NCBI RefSeq assembly: GCF_014651955.1
Contig: NZ_BMXW01000014.1
Location: 33,257 to 97,256, forward strand
Direction of reading: 5' to 3'
Source: Shewanella fodinae
Lineage (GTDB): Bacteria; Pseudomonadota; Gammaproteobacteria; Enterobacterales; Shewanellaceae
Length of the DNA: 64,000 nucleotides
Of the stretch, positions 24,735 through 34,856 are shown piece after piece (the first letter of the stretch is position 1; each line of letters opens with the position of its first letter). Under the pieces are notes generated by a model. That model saw only the letters and a list, made by a program, of their open reading frames with translations. It searched no databases and was not told the DNA's origin. The position numbers were made by a program, and so were the translations under genes.

Positions 24735-25193
24735 TTACTTGGTACCGGAGTGCCCAAAACCGCCTTCGCCACGGTCAGACGCGGCAAACTCGTCAACCAC
24801 AGTAAATTGCGCTTGTACCACAGGCACAAATACCAGTTGTGCTAGACGGTCTCCAATCTCTATCTGGAAGGGGTTATCACTGCGATTCCAGCACGATACC
24901 ATCAGTGGTCCTTGATAATCGGAGTCGATAAGCCCCACTAAATTGCCTAGCACAATGCCATGTTTATGACCTAGGCCGGAGCGCGGCAGAATAACTGCTG
25001 CCAACGCCGGGTCGGCCACATGGACGGCAATGCCAGTGGGAATGAGGACTGTCTGCCCGGGTGCTACCGTGAGTGGTGCATCGAGCATTGCCCGCAGATC
25101 CATGCCTGCGCTACCTGGAGTGGCATAGGCAGGTAAAGGGAATTCGTTGCCAATACGGCCATCAAGAATTTTCAGTTCGATCGGTGTTTTCAT
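24735..25193 (-). CDS. dut: Deoxyuridine 5'-triphosphate nucleotidohydrolase
   Basis: A 152-residue trimeric dUTPase that hydrolyses dUTP to dUMP, keeping uracil out of DNA and feeding thymidylate synthesis. The five dUTPase motifs are readable: [44 protein letters not shown] and the C-terminal GEGGFGHSG. The length equals the E. coli enzyme. It starts two bases after the coaBC stop, so translation is coupled. Confidence 0.98.
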   Translation of the reverse strand: MKTPIELKILDGRIGNEFPLPAYATPGSAGMDLRAMLDAPLTVAPGQTVLIPTGIAVHVADPALAAVILPRSGLGHKHGIVLGNLVGLIDSDYQGPLMVSCWNRSDNPFQIEIGDRLAQLVFVPVVQAQFTVVDEFAASDRGEGGFGHSGTK

Positions 25194-25195
25194 GG

Positions 25196-26386
25196 TTAGT
25201 TTTTATAGTTAGCGATTAGCGTCAGTAATTGGTTGGCGAGGTTCAGTTTATCGGTGGCGGGCAGTTCGTGACAGCCATCTTTTGTAAATACTTTTAGCGC
25301 GTTTTGCTCGGCATTAAATCCTAGTCCTGCGACAGAAACATCGTTGGCCGCAATCATATCCAAATGTTTTCGCTGCAATTTATCCAATGCATATTGCTCA
25401 AGATTATGGGTCTCTGCTGCAAAACCTACGGTAAAGGGCTTTGGGGTTTGTGCGGCCACCGTTGCCAGAATATCGGGGTTTCTGACGAGCTGTAGTTGCA
25501 TGGTGTCTTGGCTTTTCTTGATTTTACTGGCGGCAGGTGTTGCCGCGCGATAGTCGGCGACTGCGGCACATCCAATAAATATCTGTTGTTCAGGCAGGTG
25601 CGCCATCACGGCATCAAACATCTGCTGCGCTGATTCAACATCAATGCGCTGCACACCTGTCGGCGTTGGCAGGGTTACCGGTCCGCTCACCAGTGTTACT
25701 GTTGCTCCCATGCTGGCCGCCGCCGATGCCAAGGCAAAGCCCATTTTCCCCGAACTGTGGTTAGAAATATAACGCACCGGATCGATGGCTTCTCGGGTCG
25801 GACCTGCCGTCAGTAGGATCTTCTGTCCTTGTAACAACGGTGCAGCAAAAAAATGCTCGGCAAGCGTAGCTATTTCTAACGGCTCCAACATGCGCCCTGG
25901 GCCAATTTCACCACAAGCTTGACTGCCAACGCCAGGCCCCCAAAAGGTTACGCCTCGGTCAGCCAAGATGCTGAGATTATCCTGTGTTGCTGGATGTTGA
26001 TACATCTGTTGATTCATTGCCGGACATACCGCTAACGGCGCGGAAGTGGCAAGGGCAATCGTGGTAATCAATTCATCTGCCATTCCCGCTCGAAAACGTG
26101 CCAGCAGGTTAGCAGTAGCTGGTGCGATGATATACAAATCTGCCCAACGCGCCAGTTCAATATGACCCATACCGGCTTCGGCCGCTGGGTCAAGCAGATC
26201 GGTCGCCACGGGATTTCCAGATACCGCTTGCAAGGTCAATGGCGTGATGAACTGGGTGGCACTAGCGCTCATCACCACTCTGACCTCTGCGCCGCGTTCT
26301 TTCAGTCGGCGCACCAGATCAGCACTTTTATAAGCGGCGATACCACCACCAATACCCAACAGGATTTTTTTATGCATCAGGCTCAT
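25196..26386 (-). CDS. coaBC: Bifunctional phosphopantothenoylcysteine decarboxylase / phosphopantothenate-cysteine ligase
   Basis: Makes 4'-phosphopantetheine for coenzyme A in two steps. Started at ATG 26386 the product (396 residues) begins [20 protein letters not shown], aligning with E. coli Dfp; the frame is open to 26521 but that extension overlaps the radC promoter region and has no family match. The N-terminal CoaC flavoprotein half has [19 protein letters not shown] and PAMNQQMY; the CoaB half has [20 protein letters not shown] and [11 protein letters not shown]. First gene of coaBC-dut-slmA, divergent from radC. The ribosome binding site before ATG 26386 is weak. Confidence 0.95.
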   Translation of the reverse strand: MSLMHKKILLGIGGGIAAYKSADLVRRLKERGAEVRVVMSASATQFITPLTLQAVSGNPVATDLLDPAAEAGMGHIELARWADLYIIAPATANLLARFRAGMADELITTIALATSAPLAVCPAMNQQMYQHPATQDNLSILADRGVTFWGPGVGSQACGEIGPGRMLEPLEIATLAEHFFAAPLLQGQKILLTAGPTREAIDPVRYISNHSSGKMGFALASAAASMGATVTLVSGPVTLPTPTGVQRIDVESAQQMFDAVMAHLPEQQIFIGCAAVADYRAATPAASKIKKSQDTMQLQLVRNPDILATVAAQTPKPFTVGFAAETHNLEQYALDKLQRKHLDMIAANDVSVAGLGFNAEQNALKVFTKDGCHELPATDKLNLANQLLTLIANYKN

Positions 26387-26522
26387 AGCTAGATTCGACT
26401 TGGTGGAGTAATTGGCGCTAAACATACCATAAAGCATACGGTGTGTCGTAGTCGCAGGTTGGAAAAGTTCGACCATACTTAACCGGGAATGGACGATGGT
26501 GATGTGTGCAAAGGAACTCACA

Positions 26523-27200
26523 ATGGCGATAAGAGACTGGCCGGAAGGCGAAGGCCCAAGAGAAAAAATGCTGCTGCATGGTGCAGGAGGACTCAGCGAT
26601 GCAGAGTTGTTGGCGGTGTTGTTACGCAGTGGCCTACCTGGGCAGAATGCAGTGGATATGGCGCGGGAGATGCTGCTAGCTTTTGGTTCTCTGCGCCAAC
26701 TTTTGGCTGCCCCTTTGGAGCAGGTGTGCCGTTTACCGGGAGTGGGACCAGTAAAATTTGCCCAGTTGCAGGCCGCGGCTGAGATTTCCCGCAGAATTTC
26801 GCGAGAAAAGTTGCAAAGAGGGACGGTTTTGACAAATCCTGATTTAACTCGCGACTATTTAATGCGACAATTGGCGGACCGAGCCTACGAAGTGTTTGCC
26901 ATATTATTGCTGGACAGCCAGCACAGGGTGATCCAGTTCGTTGAACTGTTTCGGGGAACACTTGATGCCGCTTCTGTTTATCCTCGTGAAGTTGTGCGTC
27001 TGGTGTTGGAAAAGCAGGCTGCAGCGGTCATTGTTTGCCATAATCATCCGTCTGGCGTGGCTGAACCCAGCTTGGCGGATCGGCGAATTACCGAGCGATT
27101 AAATAACGCGCTGACAACTATTGATGTCCCTTTGTTGGATCATATGGTTGTGGGCGATTGTGAGATAGTTTCGTTCGCGGAGCGCGGGTGGTTGGAATGA
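26523..27200 (+). CDS. radC: RadC family JAB1/MPN-domain protein
   Basis: The product has 225 residues from ATG 26523 ([15 protein letters not shown]), which has AAGGA seven bases upstream; the frame extends to 26496 but lacks support there. It has an N-terminal helix-hairpin-helix ([16 protein letters not shown]) and a C-terminal metalloprotease-like JAMM motif ([16 protein letters not shown]). The biochemical role of RadC is still unsettled; the old DNA-repair assignment is weak. Its position ahead of rpmB-rpmG is the same as in E. coli. Confidence 0.93.
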   Translation: MAIRDWPEGEGPREKMLLHGAGGLSDAELLAVLLRSGLPGQNAVDMAREMLLAFGSLRQLLAAPLEQVCRLPGVGPVKFAQLQAAAEISRRISREKLQRGTVLTNPDLTRDYLMRQLADRAYEVFAILLLDSQHRVIQFVELFRGTLDAASVYPREVVRLVLEKQAAAVIVCHNHPSGVAEPSLADRRITERLNNALTTIDVPLLDHMVVGDCEIVSFAERGWLE

Positions 27201-27208
27201 TCATTGGC

Positions 27209-27237
27209 TTGATCTTTATCCAATTATCTAGTATAAC
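27209..27237 (+). promoter_or_regulatory. Promoter of rpmB-rpmG
   Basis: TTGATC (27209-27214), 17 bases, TATAAC (27232-27237), followed by the GC-rich discriminator ATGCGCCCTC, typical of growth-rate and ppGpp-controlled ribosomal promoters. It starts just after the radC stop. Confidence 0.7.
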
Positions 27238-27322
27238 ATGCGCCCTCTTTGTGCCTCGGGCGACGGCCATACGGGGTACATGAATGCTCGAGCGTTAGAA
27301 ATTGTTTTTGGAGAAGATTGAC

Positions 27323-27559
27323 ATGTCTAGAGTATGCCAAGTTACTGGCAAGCGTCCAATGGTTGGTAACAACCGTTCGCACGCGAAAAACGCAACGCGT
27401 CGTCGTTTCTTGCCTAACCTGCAGAACCATCGTTTCTGGTTGGAAGACGAAAAGCGTTTTGTTCAATTGCGCGTTTCTACCAAAGGTATGCGCATTATCG
27501 ACAAGAAAGGTATCGAAGTGGTTGTAGCTGAACTTCGTGCCCGTGGCGAAAAGGTGTAA
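27323..27559 (+). CDS. rpmB: 50S ribosomal protein L28
   Basis: The product has 78 residues, the usual length, starting [20 protein letters not shown]. The upstream in-frame ATG at 27302 is rejected because L28 begins at the conserved MSRVCQ and GGAG lies before ATG 27323. The segment [14 protein letters not shown] is characteristic. rpmG follows six bases after the stop. Confidence 0.98.
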   Translation: MSRVCQVTGKRPMVGNNRSHAKNATRRRFLPNLQNHRFWLEDEKRFVQLRVSTKGMRIIDKKGIEVVVAELRARGEKV

Positions 27560-27565
27560 TAGAAA

Positions 27566-27739
27566 ATGGCTAAAGGTAAAGGCAACCGCGAAAAGATCAA
27601 ACTGGTATCTAGCGCTAAGACCGGTCACTTCTACACTACTGACAAGAATAAGCGCAACATGCCTGAGAAAATGGAGATCAAAAAATTTGATCCCGTGATC
27701 CGTCAGCACGTTATCTACAAAGAAGCTAAAATCAAGTAA
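27566..27739 (+). CDS. rpmG: 50S ribosomal protein L33
   Basis: A 57-residue product, [20 protein letters not shown] to VIYKEAKIK, the normal L33 of Shewanella-type bacteria and short enough to be missed by length filters. It lacks the four zinc cysteines of the C+ form (it keeps H but no CxxC), as in E. coli. Cotranscribed with rpmB and followed by a strong terminator. Confidence 0.97.
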   Translation: MAKGKGNREKIKLVSSAKTGHFYTTDKNKRNMPEKMEIKKFDPVIRQHVIYKEAKIK

Positions 27740-27760
27740 TTGTTTTTATGCTGAATGCTG

Positions 27761-27797
27761 AAAAGCCCTTTGACAGTTGTCGAAGGGCTTTTTTGTT
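27761..27797 (+). terminator. Terminator of rpmB-rpmG
   Basis: The stem AAAAGCCCTT / AAGGGCTTTT, interrupted by a small TGACA...TGTCG inner stem, is followed by TTTTTTG. It lies 22 bases after the rpmG stop. Confidence 0.88.
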
Positions 27798-27900
27798 ATG
27801 GGATGAAAAACACGCAATATATGCGCAAATATTGTAAAATCCCGTTGCTTGTCAGCCTGTTGTCATATCATCTCGGTATAACTAAATGCAGGTTGTGTAG

Positions 27901-27939
27901 TGTGAAAACAAATGCTTTTAAAGTGAATTAAAATGCATT
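27901..27939. promoter_or_regulatory. Paired ARG boxes upstream of argA
   Basis: TGTGAAAACAAATGCTTT (27901-27918) and AGTGAATTAAAATGCATT (27922-27939) are two 18-bp sequences with a 3-bp gap, 21 bp centre to centre. This is the spacing of the paired ARG boxes bound by hexameric ArgR. The second box fits the consensus TGAAT-N4-ATTCA well apart from one base. The position, 70-110 bases before argA, fits repression by arginine. Confidence 0.65.
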
Positions 27940-28009
27940 AGCATGACGCGCAACACATGCCATCAGCATGTTTTTCTTTTTATCGCTATTGTAAGAGGCA
28001 AAACACAAG

Positions 28010-29329
28010 GTGCGTACCACTGAATTGGTTGACTCCTTTCGTCACTCGGCTCCCTACGTCAATGCCCATCGAGGCAAGACTTTTGTGGTGATGCTTGGTG
28101 GTGAAGCTGTTGCCCACGGAATGTTCCGTTCAATAATCAACGATGTAGCCTTGCTGCATAGTTTAGGGATAAAAGTGGTGCTGGTTTACGGTGCCAGACC
28201 GCAAATTGATGCTGCGTTAGCGCAGAATGATATTGCACCCGCCTATCATAATGGCGTGCGTATCACCGACGAAAGTACGCTTAAGATCATTAAGCAGGTT
28301 GCGGGTTCGCTGCAGTTTGATATTACTGCCAGATTGTCGATGAGCCTTTCCAACACCCCAATGCAGGGGGCTCAAATCAACGTTGTCAGCGGTAACTTTG
28401 TTATTGCGCAGCCATTAGGGGTCGATAATGGGGTGGATTTCTGTTTGTCAGGAAAAGTCCGCCGTATTGATAGCCAAGGGTTAAAACGCTTATTAGATAC
28501 CGGCGGTATTGTGTTGATGGGGCCTATTGCGGCGTCTGTGACCGGTGAAAGCTTCAACCTGACAGCGGAAGAGGTTGCCACCCATGTGGCCATCAAACTC
28601 AAGGCCGACAAAATTATCGGGTTTTCTTCACGTCACGGCATTGAAGATGAATTTGGCGAAGTTATCGCTGAACTGATGCCGAACGATGCGCAGAAAATAC
28701 TCAGCCAATTGGCAGAAAAGGAAGATGTGGATCGTGGCACTTTGGCCTTTTTGAAAGCCAGTATTGATGCCTGCCGCGCTGGGGTGCCACGCTGTCACTT
28801 AGTCAGCTATGAAGAGGATGGGGCGTTACTGCAGGAGCTGTTTACCCGTGAGGGTATTGGTACTCAAATCGTCACTGAGAGTGCTGAACGTTTACGTAGA
28901 GCATCTATTGCGGATATCGGTGGTATCCTCAATCTTATCCGTCCGCTGGAAGAGCAGGGAGTGCTGGTACGCCGTTCCCGTGAACAACTGGAGCGTGAAA
29001 TTGAACAGTTCATGGTGATTGAGCGTGATGGCCTGATCATCGGCTGTGCAGCGTTATATCCGTTCGAGGAAGACAATGCTGGCGAATTTGCTTGCCTAGT
29101 GGTGCATCCAGATTATCGAGATGATGACAGAGGGAGCCTGCTGCTTAAAAATATCATCAATCAGGCAAAAGTCCGTGGCTATGCGCACCTGTTTGCGTTG
29201 ACCACCCGTAGCATTCACTGGTTCTTGGAGCATGGCTTTGAGATGGTGGAAGTAGAAGCGTTACCGCAGAAGAAAAAGCAGCTGTATAACTATCAGCGAC
29301 GTTCAAAAATTTTACGGTTGGAACTCTGA
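28010..29329 (+). CDS. argA: Amino-acid N-acetyltransferase (N-acetylglutamate synthase)
   Basis: First step of arginine synthesis: glutamate plus acetyl-CoA to N-acetylglutamate. A 439-residue protein with an amino-acid-kinase-like domain (residues about 1-290; [25 protein letters not shown]) that binds arginine for feedback control, and a C-terminal GNAT domain (about 295-435; [19 protein letters not shown]). The start is GTG 28010, giving the conserved [20 protein letters not shown]. The ARG-box pair upstream adds transcriptional control. Monocistronic, with its own terminator. Confidence 0.97.
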   Translation: MRTTELVDSFRHSAPYVNAHRGKTFVVMLGGEAVAHGMFRSIINDVALLHSLGIKVVLVYGARPQIDAALAQNDIAPAYHNGVRITDESTLKIIKQVAGSLQFDITARLSMSLSNTPMQGAQINVVSGNFVIAQPLGVDNGVDFCLSGKVRRIDSQGLKRLLDTGGIVLMGPIAASVTGESFNLTAEEVATHVAIKLKADKIIGFSSRHGIEDEFGEVIAELMPNDAQKILSQLAEKEDVDRGTLAFLKASIDACRAGVPRCHLVSYEEDGALLQELFTREGIGTQIVTESAERLRRASIADIGGILNLIRPLEEQGVLVRRSREQLEREIEQFMVIERDGLIIGCAALYPFEEDNAGEFACLVVHPDYRDDDRGSLLLKNIINQAKVRGYAHLFALTTRSIHWFLEHGFEMVEVEALPQKKKQLYNYQRRSKILRLEL

Positions 29330-29334
29330 TCATT

Positions 29335-29359
29335 AAGCCCTGTCTTGCAGGGCTTTTTT
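29335..29359 (+). terminator. Terminator of argA
   Basis: AAGCCCTG / CAGGGCTT stem with a TCTTG loop and a six-T run, beginning six bases after the argA stop. Confidence 0.88.
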
Positions 29360-29440
29360 ACAGTTGGATTAAAGGTTGACATATTATGTCGTGATGGCTA
29401 AAACTAAAGCGGCCAACTCTAGAATAATGGAGCACTTAAT

Positions 29441-29980
29441 ATGGATAATCAATGGTTTGTACTTGCCCCGCTCAGCAAAGCGGCGCACGCCAGTTTCTGT
29501 GTGCTGCTATTAGTGCTCTTGGTACTGTTACTGTTTTTGTTGCTCAAGCAAATGCCGGCGGGCGCCAAAGCAGCATCTGCTGGCTTGTTGTTGGCAACGA
29601 TAGGTTTTTTCAGCTGGATCTATTGGCAAGCGAACACTGCCGGTATGTCAGTTTCTGCTAAGACGCTGGATATTAAAGTACCCTTGTATAGCCAAAGTAT
29701 TGCCCTATCGCATCTACAGCTGCAGCATGTGCGGCAAATAAATCTACAGGATAAAGAGACGCCCTCTCTATCTTGGCGTACCAATGGTGTCGGACTACCA
29801 GGTTATAGCCTAGGATGGTTCCGGTTGGAATCCGGTAACAAAGCGTTTGCCGCCATATCTGATAGTCACAACGTGGTAATGCTACCAACCGATCTGGGCT
29901 ATACATTGCTGGTGAGTACTGCAGATGCGCCATCTTTTCTGGCAGCATTACATGCAAACTCAGCCACGCCTTCGCCTTAA
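29441..29980 (+). CDS. Membrane protein with bacterial PH-like domain
   Basis: A 179-residue protein of unknown function. Two N-terminal membrane helices (about 18-36, LLLVLLVLLLFLLL, and about 45-63) precede a soluble domain with SWRTNGVGLPGYSLGWFRL and VVMLPTDLGYTLLVS, the pattern of the bPH_5 bacterial pleckstrin-homology-like family. GGAG stands before ATG 29441. Its last 21 bases overlap the end of the convergent rarD gene. No context clue to function. Confidence 0.82.
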   Translation: MDNQWFVLAPLSKAAHASFCVLLLVLLVLLLFLLLKQMPAGAKAASAGLLLATIGFFSWIYWQANTAGMSVSAKTLDIKVPLYSQSIALSHLQLQHVRQINLQDKETPSLSWRTNGVGLPGYSLGWFRLESGNKAFAAISDSHNVVMLPTDLGYTLLVSTADAPSFLAALHANSATPSP

Positions 29981-30844
29981 CAGCATATTGCTGGTGAAAA
30001 TCGCCAGCGCTGCCCAGATAAAGCCAAAGGTGACACTCTTTTCCATGTCAAACTGCTCGTGGAACCAGACGATTGCCATGATAAACATAATACTCGGACC
30101 TACGTACTGAAAGAATCCAAGAGTGCTCAACGGGATACGCACTGCTGCGCCAGCAAAACACAGTAAGGGAATGGTGGTGATAACCCCAGCAGCCACCAGT
30201 AACAGATTTAATTGCCAGCTGTTTGCCAACATATGGCTGGTGGTTGGTGCATCGCCAAAGATAACAAACAGGAGTGCGGGAGGCACTAGCACCGCCGTCT
30301 CCACTAACAAACCGGTTGCAGCGTCAACGTTAACCTTTTTCCGTAACAAGCCATAAAAGCCAAATGTTGCCGCTAGGCCTAATGAGACTAATGGGATCGA
30401 ACCAAATGAGATTAACTGGATGGCAACGCCCAAAGCGGCCAACGACACGGCAAGCCACTGCCAGCGATTGAGCTTCTCAGAAAGAAAGATTAGCCCGAGC
30501 ATTACGTTAAACAGCGGATTAATAAAATATCCTAGACTGGCATCCAATAGGTGGTTGTTGTTTACCGCCCAGATAAATAACAGCCAGTTACTGGCGACTA
30601 GCACCGATGTGGTCAGTAACACTAATAGCTGTTTGGGGCGACGTAACAAGGCTCTGAGATGTCCAAATCCTCCCAAAAGACTCATCATTAGCCCCATCAG
30701 TATGAAGGACCATACAATACGATGGATAAGGATCTCCAGCGGAGATACATCATGTAACAGCTTGAAGTACAGCGGGGCAAATCCCCAGAAAATATAGGCA
30801 CAGAGTGCCAGAATAATGCCTTTACGGTATTCAGATTCAGCCAT
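29960..30844 (-). CDS. rarD: RarD-type EamA permease
   Basis: A 294-residue inner-membrane protein with about ten transmembrane helices in two EamA repeats. ATG 30844 (MAESEYRKGIILALCAYIFW) is chosen: it matches the RarD family start and length (E. coli 296), while the frame extension to 30910 has no family match. Conserved segments: FWGFAPLYFKLL, EILIHRIVWS, NWLLFIWAVNNNHLLDASLG, FINPLFNVMLG. RarD was linked to chloramphenicol resistance by sequence, but the transported substrate is not known. The 3' end overlaps the PH-domain gene. Confidence 0.93.
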   Translation of the reverse strand: MAESEYRKGIILALCAYIFWGFAPLYFKLLHDVSPLEILIHRIVWSFILMGLMMSLLGGFGHLRALLRRPKQLLVLLTTSVLVASNWLLFIWAVNNNHLLDASLGYFINPLFNVMLGLIFLSEKLNRWQWLAVSLAALGVAIQLISFGSIPLVSLGLAATFGFYGLLRKKVNVDAATGLLVETAVLVPPALLFVIFGDAPTTSHMLANSWQLNLLLVAAGVITTIPLLCFAGAAVRIPLSTLGFFQYVGPSIMFIMAIVWFHEQFDMEKSVTFGFIWAALAIFTSNMLLRRRRG

Positions 30845-31012
30845 GATAAGGGGAGTTGCAGCAACAAAGAACTTGGATTGTATGGGGCAAGCTGCTGAAT
30901 TAGCAAGCACAGTTGTGTAGCGTTACCGAACTCTCATAGAAAACCGCAGTTCTGGCTGGTGCTTGGCTATTTGAGTCCGTTAGAATAAGCAAGATTTGTG
31001 TCATAGCACCTA

Positions 31013-32857
31013 ATGATGGAACACGCTATTAATTTCCCCCTAGAACCACCACTGTTAAATGCTGCCGAGCCATTGGAGCAAATGCTGCGGCAGATTTTTG
31101 GCTATCAGAGTTTTCGAGCCGGGCAACGCGATGTCATGGTGCGGGTACTGGCTGGACAAGATTGTCTGGTGGTGATGCCAACGGGTGGTGGTAAAAGCTT
31201 GTGCTATCAGTTGCCTGCGTTGGTCATGTCAGGTTTAACTGTGGTGGTATCACCGCTGATTTCCTTAATGAAAGATCAGGTAGATAGCTTGCTGCAATCT
31301 GGGGTAAACGCTGCCTATCTGAATTCGTCATTGCCACGAGACCAACAACTGCAGCTATTAAGACAGCTACATCAAGGGGAGATCCGTTTACTTTATATTT
31401 CTCCTGAGCGGTTGCTGCAACCCGAGTTTATCGAACGTCTGCAATACCTAGGCGTAGCAATGTTTGCCATTGATGAAGCGCATTGTATCAGTCAGTGGGG
31501 ACATGATTTTCGCCCCGAGTATGCGCAATTGGGTATGCTGAAACAGACCTTTCCCACTGTGCCTATTATGGCCCTGACGGCCACCGCCGATAATGCCACT
31601 CGTCTGGATATCTGTCAGCATTTAGGTATTCAGCCTTACATCTTATTGTCTAGCTTTGATCGGCCGAATATCCGCTATACCGTGGCAGAAAAACTGAATG
31701 CTGCTAATCAGTTACGACAGTTTATCAGTGCGCAGCATGGGGCATCTGGCATCGTCTATTGTTCCAGTCGTCGGCGGGTTGACGAAGTGGCAGTCCGCTT
31801 GCGTCAGCAAGGGTTTGCGGCAGAGGCTTACCACGCAGGTATGACTCAGCAAGAACGTAGCAGCGTGCAGGAACGTTTTCTTAAAGATCAATTGGATATC
31901 GTGGTTGCTACCGTAGCTTTCGGCATGGGTATTAATAAGTCCAACGTGCGTTACGTGGTTCACTATGATCTGCCTAAAAGTATTGAATCATATTATCAGG
32001 AGACTGGCCGTGCAGGGCGTGACGGACTGGAAGCCGAGGCATTATTGCTATTTGAGCCAGCCGATATTGGCCGAGTGCGCCATTTGATTGACCAAGGAAC
32101 GCCCGGACCACAACAAGAAGTGGAACTCCACAAGCTCAATACGATGGCGGCTTTTGCAGAAGCTCAAACCTGTCGTCGACAGGTCTTGCTGCATTATTTT
32201 GGCGAAGCTGCGGATCGTCCCTGCGGTAACTGTGATATCTGTCTGGATCCGCCCAAACGTTATAACGGTACTGAGGATGCGCAAAAGGTGCTTTCCTGTG
32301 TTTATCGTCTGAAGCAACGTTTTGGCATCAATCATCTTATTGAGGTGTTGCGAGGTTCTGCTGCTGCGAACGTGATAGACCGGGGGCATGATAAGCTGTC
32401 AACCTGGGGGGTAGGCAAAGACAAACCTCATGAATACTGGTTGAGCGTCATTCGTCAGTTGATCCACCTAGGCTTGATCAATCAGGATATTACTCGAGGT
32501 TCCTGTTTGCTCTTGAACGATGCGGCAAGACCGGTACTTCGGGGTGAGGTGGCGTTGATGTTAGCTGAGCCACGGCTGACGCTTGCGGTCAGCCGCCGCC
32601 GGCATGGACATCAGCCGCCGTTGAATTATGACCGCAAGCTTTTTGCACGGCTCAAGGGCTTACGTCGAGAAGTCGCAGAAGAATTAGATGTGCCACCATA
32701 CCTTGTCTTTAACGATGCCACGCTGGCAGAAATGGCGGCACTGTTACCCACCAGTGAAGGTGAACTGCTGGCGGTCAACGGTGTGGGTGAGCGCAAACTC
32801 GCCCGTTTCGGTCAGCAGTTTCTCGATGAGATTACTACTTATCTCGCCGCAGACTGA
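31013..32857 (+). CDS. recQ: ATP-dependent DNA helicase RecQ
   Basis: A 614-residue 3'-5' helicase for recombination and fork repair. Helicase motifs: MPTGGGKSLCYQLP (Walker A), DEAHCISQWGHDFRPEY, ALTATAD, VATVAFGMGINK, and ETGRAGRDG (motif VI). The RQC domain has zinc cysteines in TCRRQVLLHYF and CGNCDICLDP. The C-terminal HRDC domain is at about 530-605. Two adjacent ATGs at 31013 and 31016 are possible starts. The last 19 bases overlap the convergent TPR gene. Confidence 0.97.
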   Translation: MMEHAINFPLEPPLLNAAEPLEQMLRQIFGYQSFRAGQRDVMVRVLAGQDCLVVMPTGGGKSLCYQLPALVMSGLTVVVSPLISLMKDQVDSLLQSGVNAAYLNSSLPRDQQLQLLRQLHQGEIRLLYISPERLLQPEFIERLQYLGVAMFAIDEAHCISQWGHDFRPEYAQLGMLKQTFPTVPIMALTATADNATRLDICQHLGIQPYILLSSFDRPNIRYTVAEKLNAANQLRQFISAQHGASGIVYCSSRRRVDEVAVRLRQQGFAAEAYHAGMTQQERSSVQERFLKDQLDIVVATVAFGMGINKSNVRYVVHYDLPKSIESYYQETGRAGRDGLEAEALLLFEPADIGRVRHLIDQGTPGPQQEVELHKLNTMAAFAEAQTCRRQVLLHYFGEAADRPCGNCDICLDPPKRYNGTEDAQKVLSCVYRLKQRFGINHLIEVLRGSAAANVIDRGHDKLSTWGVGKDKPHEYWLSVIRQLIHLGLINQDITRGSCLLLNDAARPVLRGEVALMLAEPRLTLAVSRRRHGHQPPLNYDRKLFARLKGLRREVAEELDVPPYLVFNDATLAEMAALLPTSEGELLAVNGVGERKLARFGQQFLDEITTYLAAD

Positions 32858-34587
32858 AGCCCATCATCACTTCTGCTACGGTTCAATTGATTCGCATTGG
32901 CTCTTTTTAACAGAGTTTGCAGCGTATCCGGTTGTGTCAGCGATGCTGCTCCCAGATGTATTTTAGCGGTGTGCCAGCGTTGCAGTACCGGCTCCAACTG
33001 CGCTATCACTCTTTCTGAGCCGATGGCCGATGTATAAGGTAGTAGAATGAGTAACTCTGTAGCAGAGTGTTGCAGTAACTTATCTTGTTCACGTAGCTTT
33101 TTCTCAATTTCATCCTGCAGCAACGGCAGCTCAATCTGTCTGACATGGCGAATATCAAGTAGCAATACGCTTAAGGGATAACCGGCATTTTTAGCAGTGT
33201 TGAGCATATGTTCTGCCAACTGTTCATCGCTACTTTGGTTTAGATGTACTGCTAGGTTCCAGCCGCGGCTTTTACCGAAGATCCAGGTAGCTAAACCAGC
33301 AATTATCAGTAACAGAAAAATAATGAACGCATAGATTCGATTGAGTTGTTGTTGCTGATTTGCTGCCGCCTCACTTATGAGTTGCTGCGCTTTAGTTTTT
33401 TGTTGTTCTTGCAGTTCCAGTTTGGCTTTGTACTGCATGAATTGGGTGTTGTTGAGTTTTTGCTGGGCTTTTTCTCCAGCGGCAACATTTTTGAGCATAC
33501 TGAGGTAAGCATTTTTATAATCGTCATTCTCAGCATAAAGCTTGGCTTCGAGGAAATAGGTGCGCGACAGGTCATCATACTGTGACAGCCGCTGAGCGAG
33601 GTTAGCGGATGAATTGAGGTAACGCAGTGCGGCATCTGGGCGCTTTTGTGCAATCCGGATCTGTGCCAAAAGCCGCTCAACTCTTAACTCCCATAGCAAA
33701 TTTTTGTTGTTTACAAATATTGCTGATGCGGCGGTGATGTCCGCTTCCGCCTCGGCAAGGTTCCCTAACATTAATTCGATAGAGCCTATCTGCGCTTGAC
33801 TGAAAGCCCTTTCTAAAGGTGAACTAATTTCTGGTAGCAGTTCGATGGCACTTTGCAGCATCCGCAGGCTTTTAGCTCTGTCACCTGCATCCAACGCAAT
33901 TCTTGCTCCCATGACCGCAAGTGCTTGCTTGACTTTGCCTTTTGTTTCTGGCGTTTTTAACGCGAGATCCAAGTAATAATCTGCTTGGGATAAGTCCCCT
34001 GTGGCGTGCATTACCCCTGCCATATCCGCATACAGATAGGCGATGGGTGGCCACACCCAATGGTCTCGCTGTTTTTCTAGGTCTGGGTAGACATCCAACG
34101 CCAAACGAAGACTCTCAATGGCGGCACTGTAGTTACTTACCGCATACTCAAGCGTACCTTTGAGCCTTAACGAACCGACAATTGCCTGTGGCTGATTACG
34201 ATTTTTTGACTCCTCAATGGCAATATCGAGCAGGGTAAACGCGCGCTTAAAGTCTTCTTGGTCACCATATGCATCCGCTTCGCACGTCTGAAAATATACG
34301 ATGGCTTGCTCAAGCTTGCTATGGCGAGCTTGCTGTTGGGACGTTTGAGCTAAATTAATCGCTTGGCGATGTTCACCGAGTTGTACCAATGTTTGGCACA
34401 TCAATACTTGCTGTCGTAGCTGTTGTTGTTGCGTCAGTGGCTGTTGCCCAATGGCCTCCAATTTTTGCTTGGCAGCATCGGGGTATTGATAAATCAATGA
34501 CACAAGGTCATCCATGTCTTTGTCGGTATCGGCAGCTACTGGCCATGCCAATAGTGACAGGCCCAATACCAAAATACGAAAGTCCAT
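32839..34587 (-). CDS. Periplasmic TPR protein with membrane anchor and degenerate GGDEF-like domain
   Basis: A 582-residue protein. It has a signal peptide (MDFRILVLGLSLLAWPVAAD), a long TPR-type helical array (about residues 25-380, with ALAVMGARIALDAGDRAKSL and repeated A-x-x-x-L-x-x-A patterns), a coiled coil, and one membrane helix near 415-437 (YAFIIFLLLIIAGLATWIFG). The cytoplasmic tail reads YPLSVLLLDIRHVRQIELPL and LQHSATELLILLPYTSAIGS, which follows the GGDEF fold, but SATEL replaces GGDEF and an internal part is short. I infer a catalytically dead diguanylate-cyclase-like sensor module. The target is unknown. It converges on recQ. Confidence 0.82.
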   Translation of the reverse strand: MDFRILVLGLSLLAWPVAADTDKDMDDLVSLIYQYPDAAKQKLEAIGQQPLTQQQQLRQQVLMCQTLVQLGEHRQAINLAQTSQQQARHSKLEQAIVYFQTCEADAYGDQEDFKRAFTLLDIAIEESKNRNQPQAIVGSLRLKGTLEYAVSNYSAAIESLRLALDVYPDLEKQRDHWVWPPIAYLYADMAGVMHATGDLSQADYYLDLALKTPETKGKVKQALAVMGARIALDAGDRAKSLRMLQSAIELLPEISSPLERAFSQAQIGSIELMLGNLAEAEADITAASAIFVNNKNLLWELRVERLLAQIRIAQKRPDAALRYLNSSANLAQRLSQYDDLSRTYFLEAKLYAENDDYKNAYLSMLKNVAAGEKAQQKLNNTQFMQYKAKLELQEQQKTKAQQLISEAAANQQQQLNRIYAFIIFLLLIIAGLATWIFGKSRGWNLAVHLNQSSDEQLAEHMLNTAKNAGYPLSVLLLDIRHVRQIELPLLQDEIEKKLREQDKLLQHSATELLILLPYTSAIGSERVIAQLEPVLQRWHTAKIHLGAASLTQPDTLQTLLKRANANQLNRSRSDDGLQSAAR

Positions 34588-34763
34588 TTACACTCCGCTT
34601 GTCTTTGGAGATAACAGGTGGTGAAAAATCAGGCGGCGATTATAGCGTGTTTTTAGCAAGATGTTGCACAGAAAAACAAGGCGGAAACATCATTTATGTT
34701 GGATGATGCAAGGAAACTTCATGTAAATATCGCGGTGAGTTTTTGGCTGCAGGCAAAATGAGG

Positions 34764-34792
34764 TTGACAGCAAGCCCTAAGCCGGTTAATTA
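34764..34792 (+). promoter_or_regulatory. Promoter of the leu operon
   Basis: TTGACA (34764-34769), 17 bases, TAATTA (34787-34792). Transcription would begin about 57 bases before the leader peptide start. It lies in the 452-base gap between the divergent TPR gene and leuA, which otherwise holds the attenuator. Confidence 0.7.
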
Positions 34793-34856
34793 TTGGACCG
34801 CATTAAATTGAAATGACAACACAGTTATTAACAGTCGCCGAATTCTATTATCTGGT

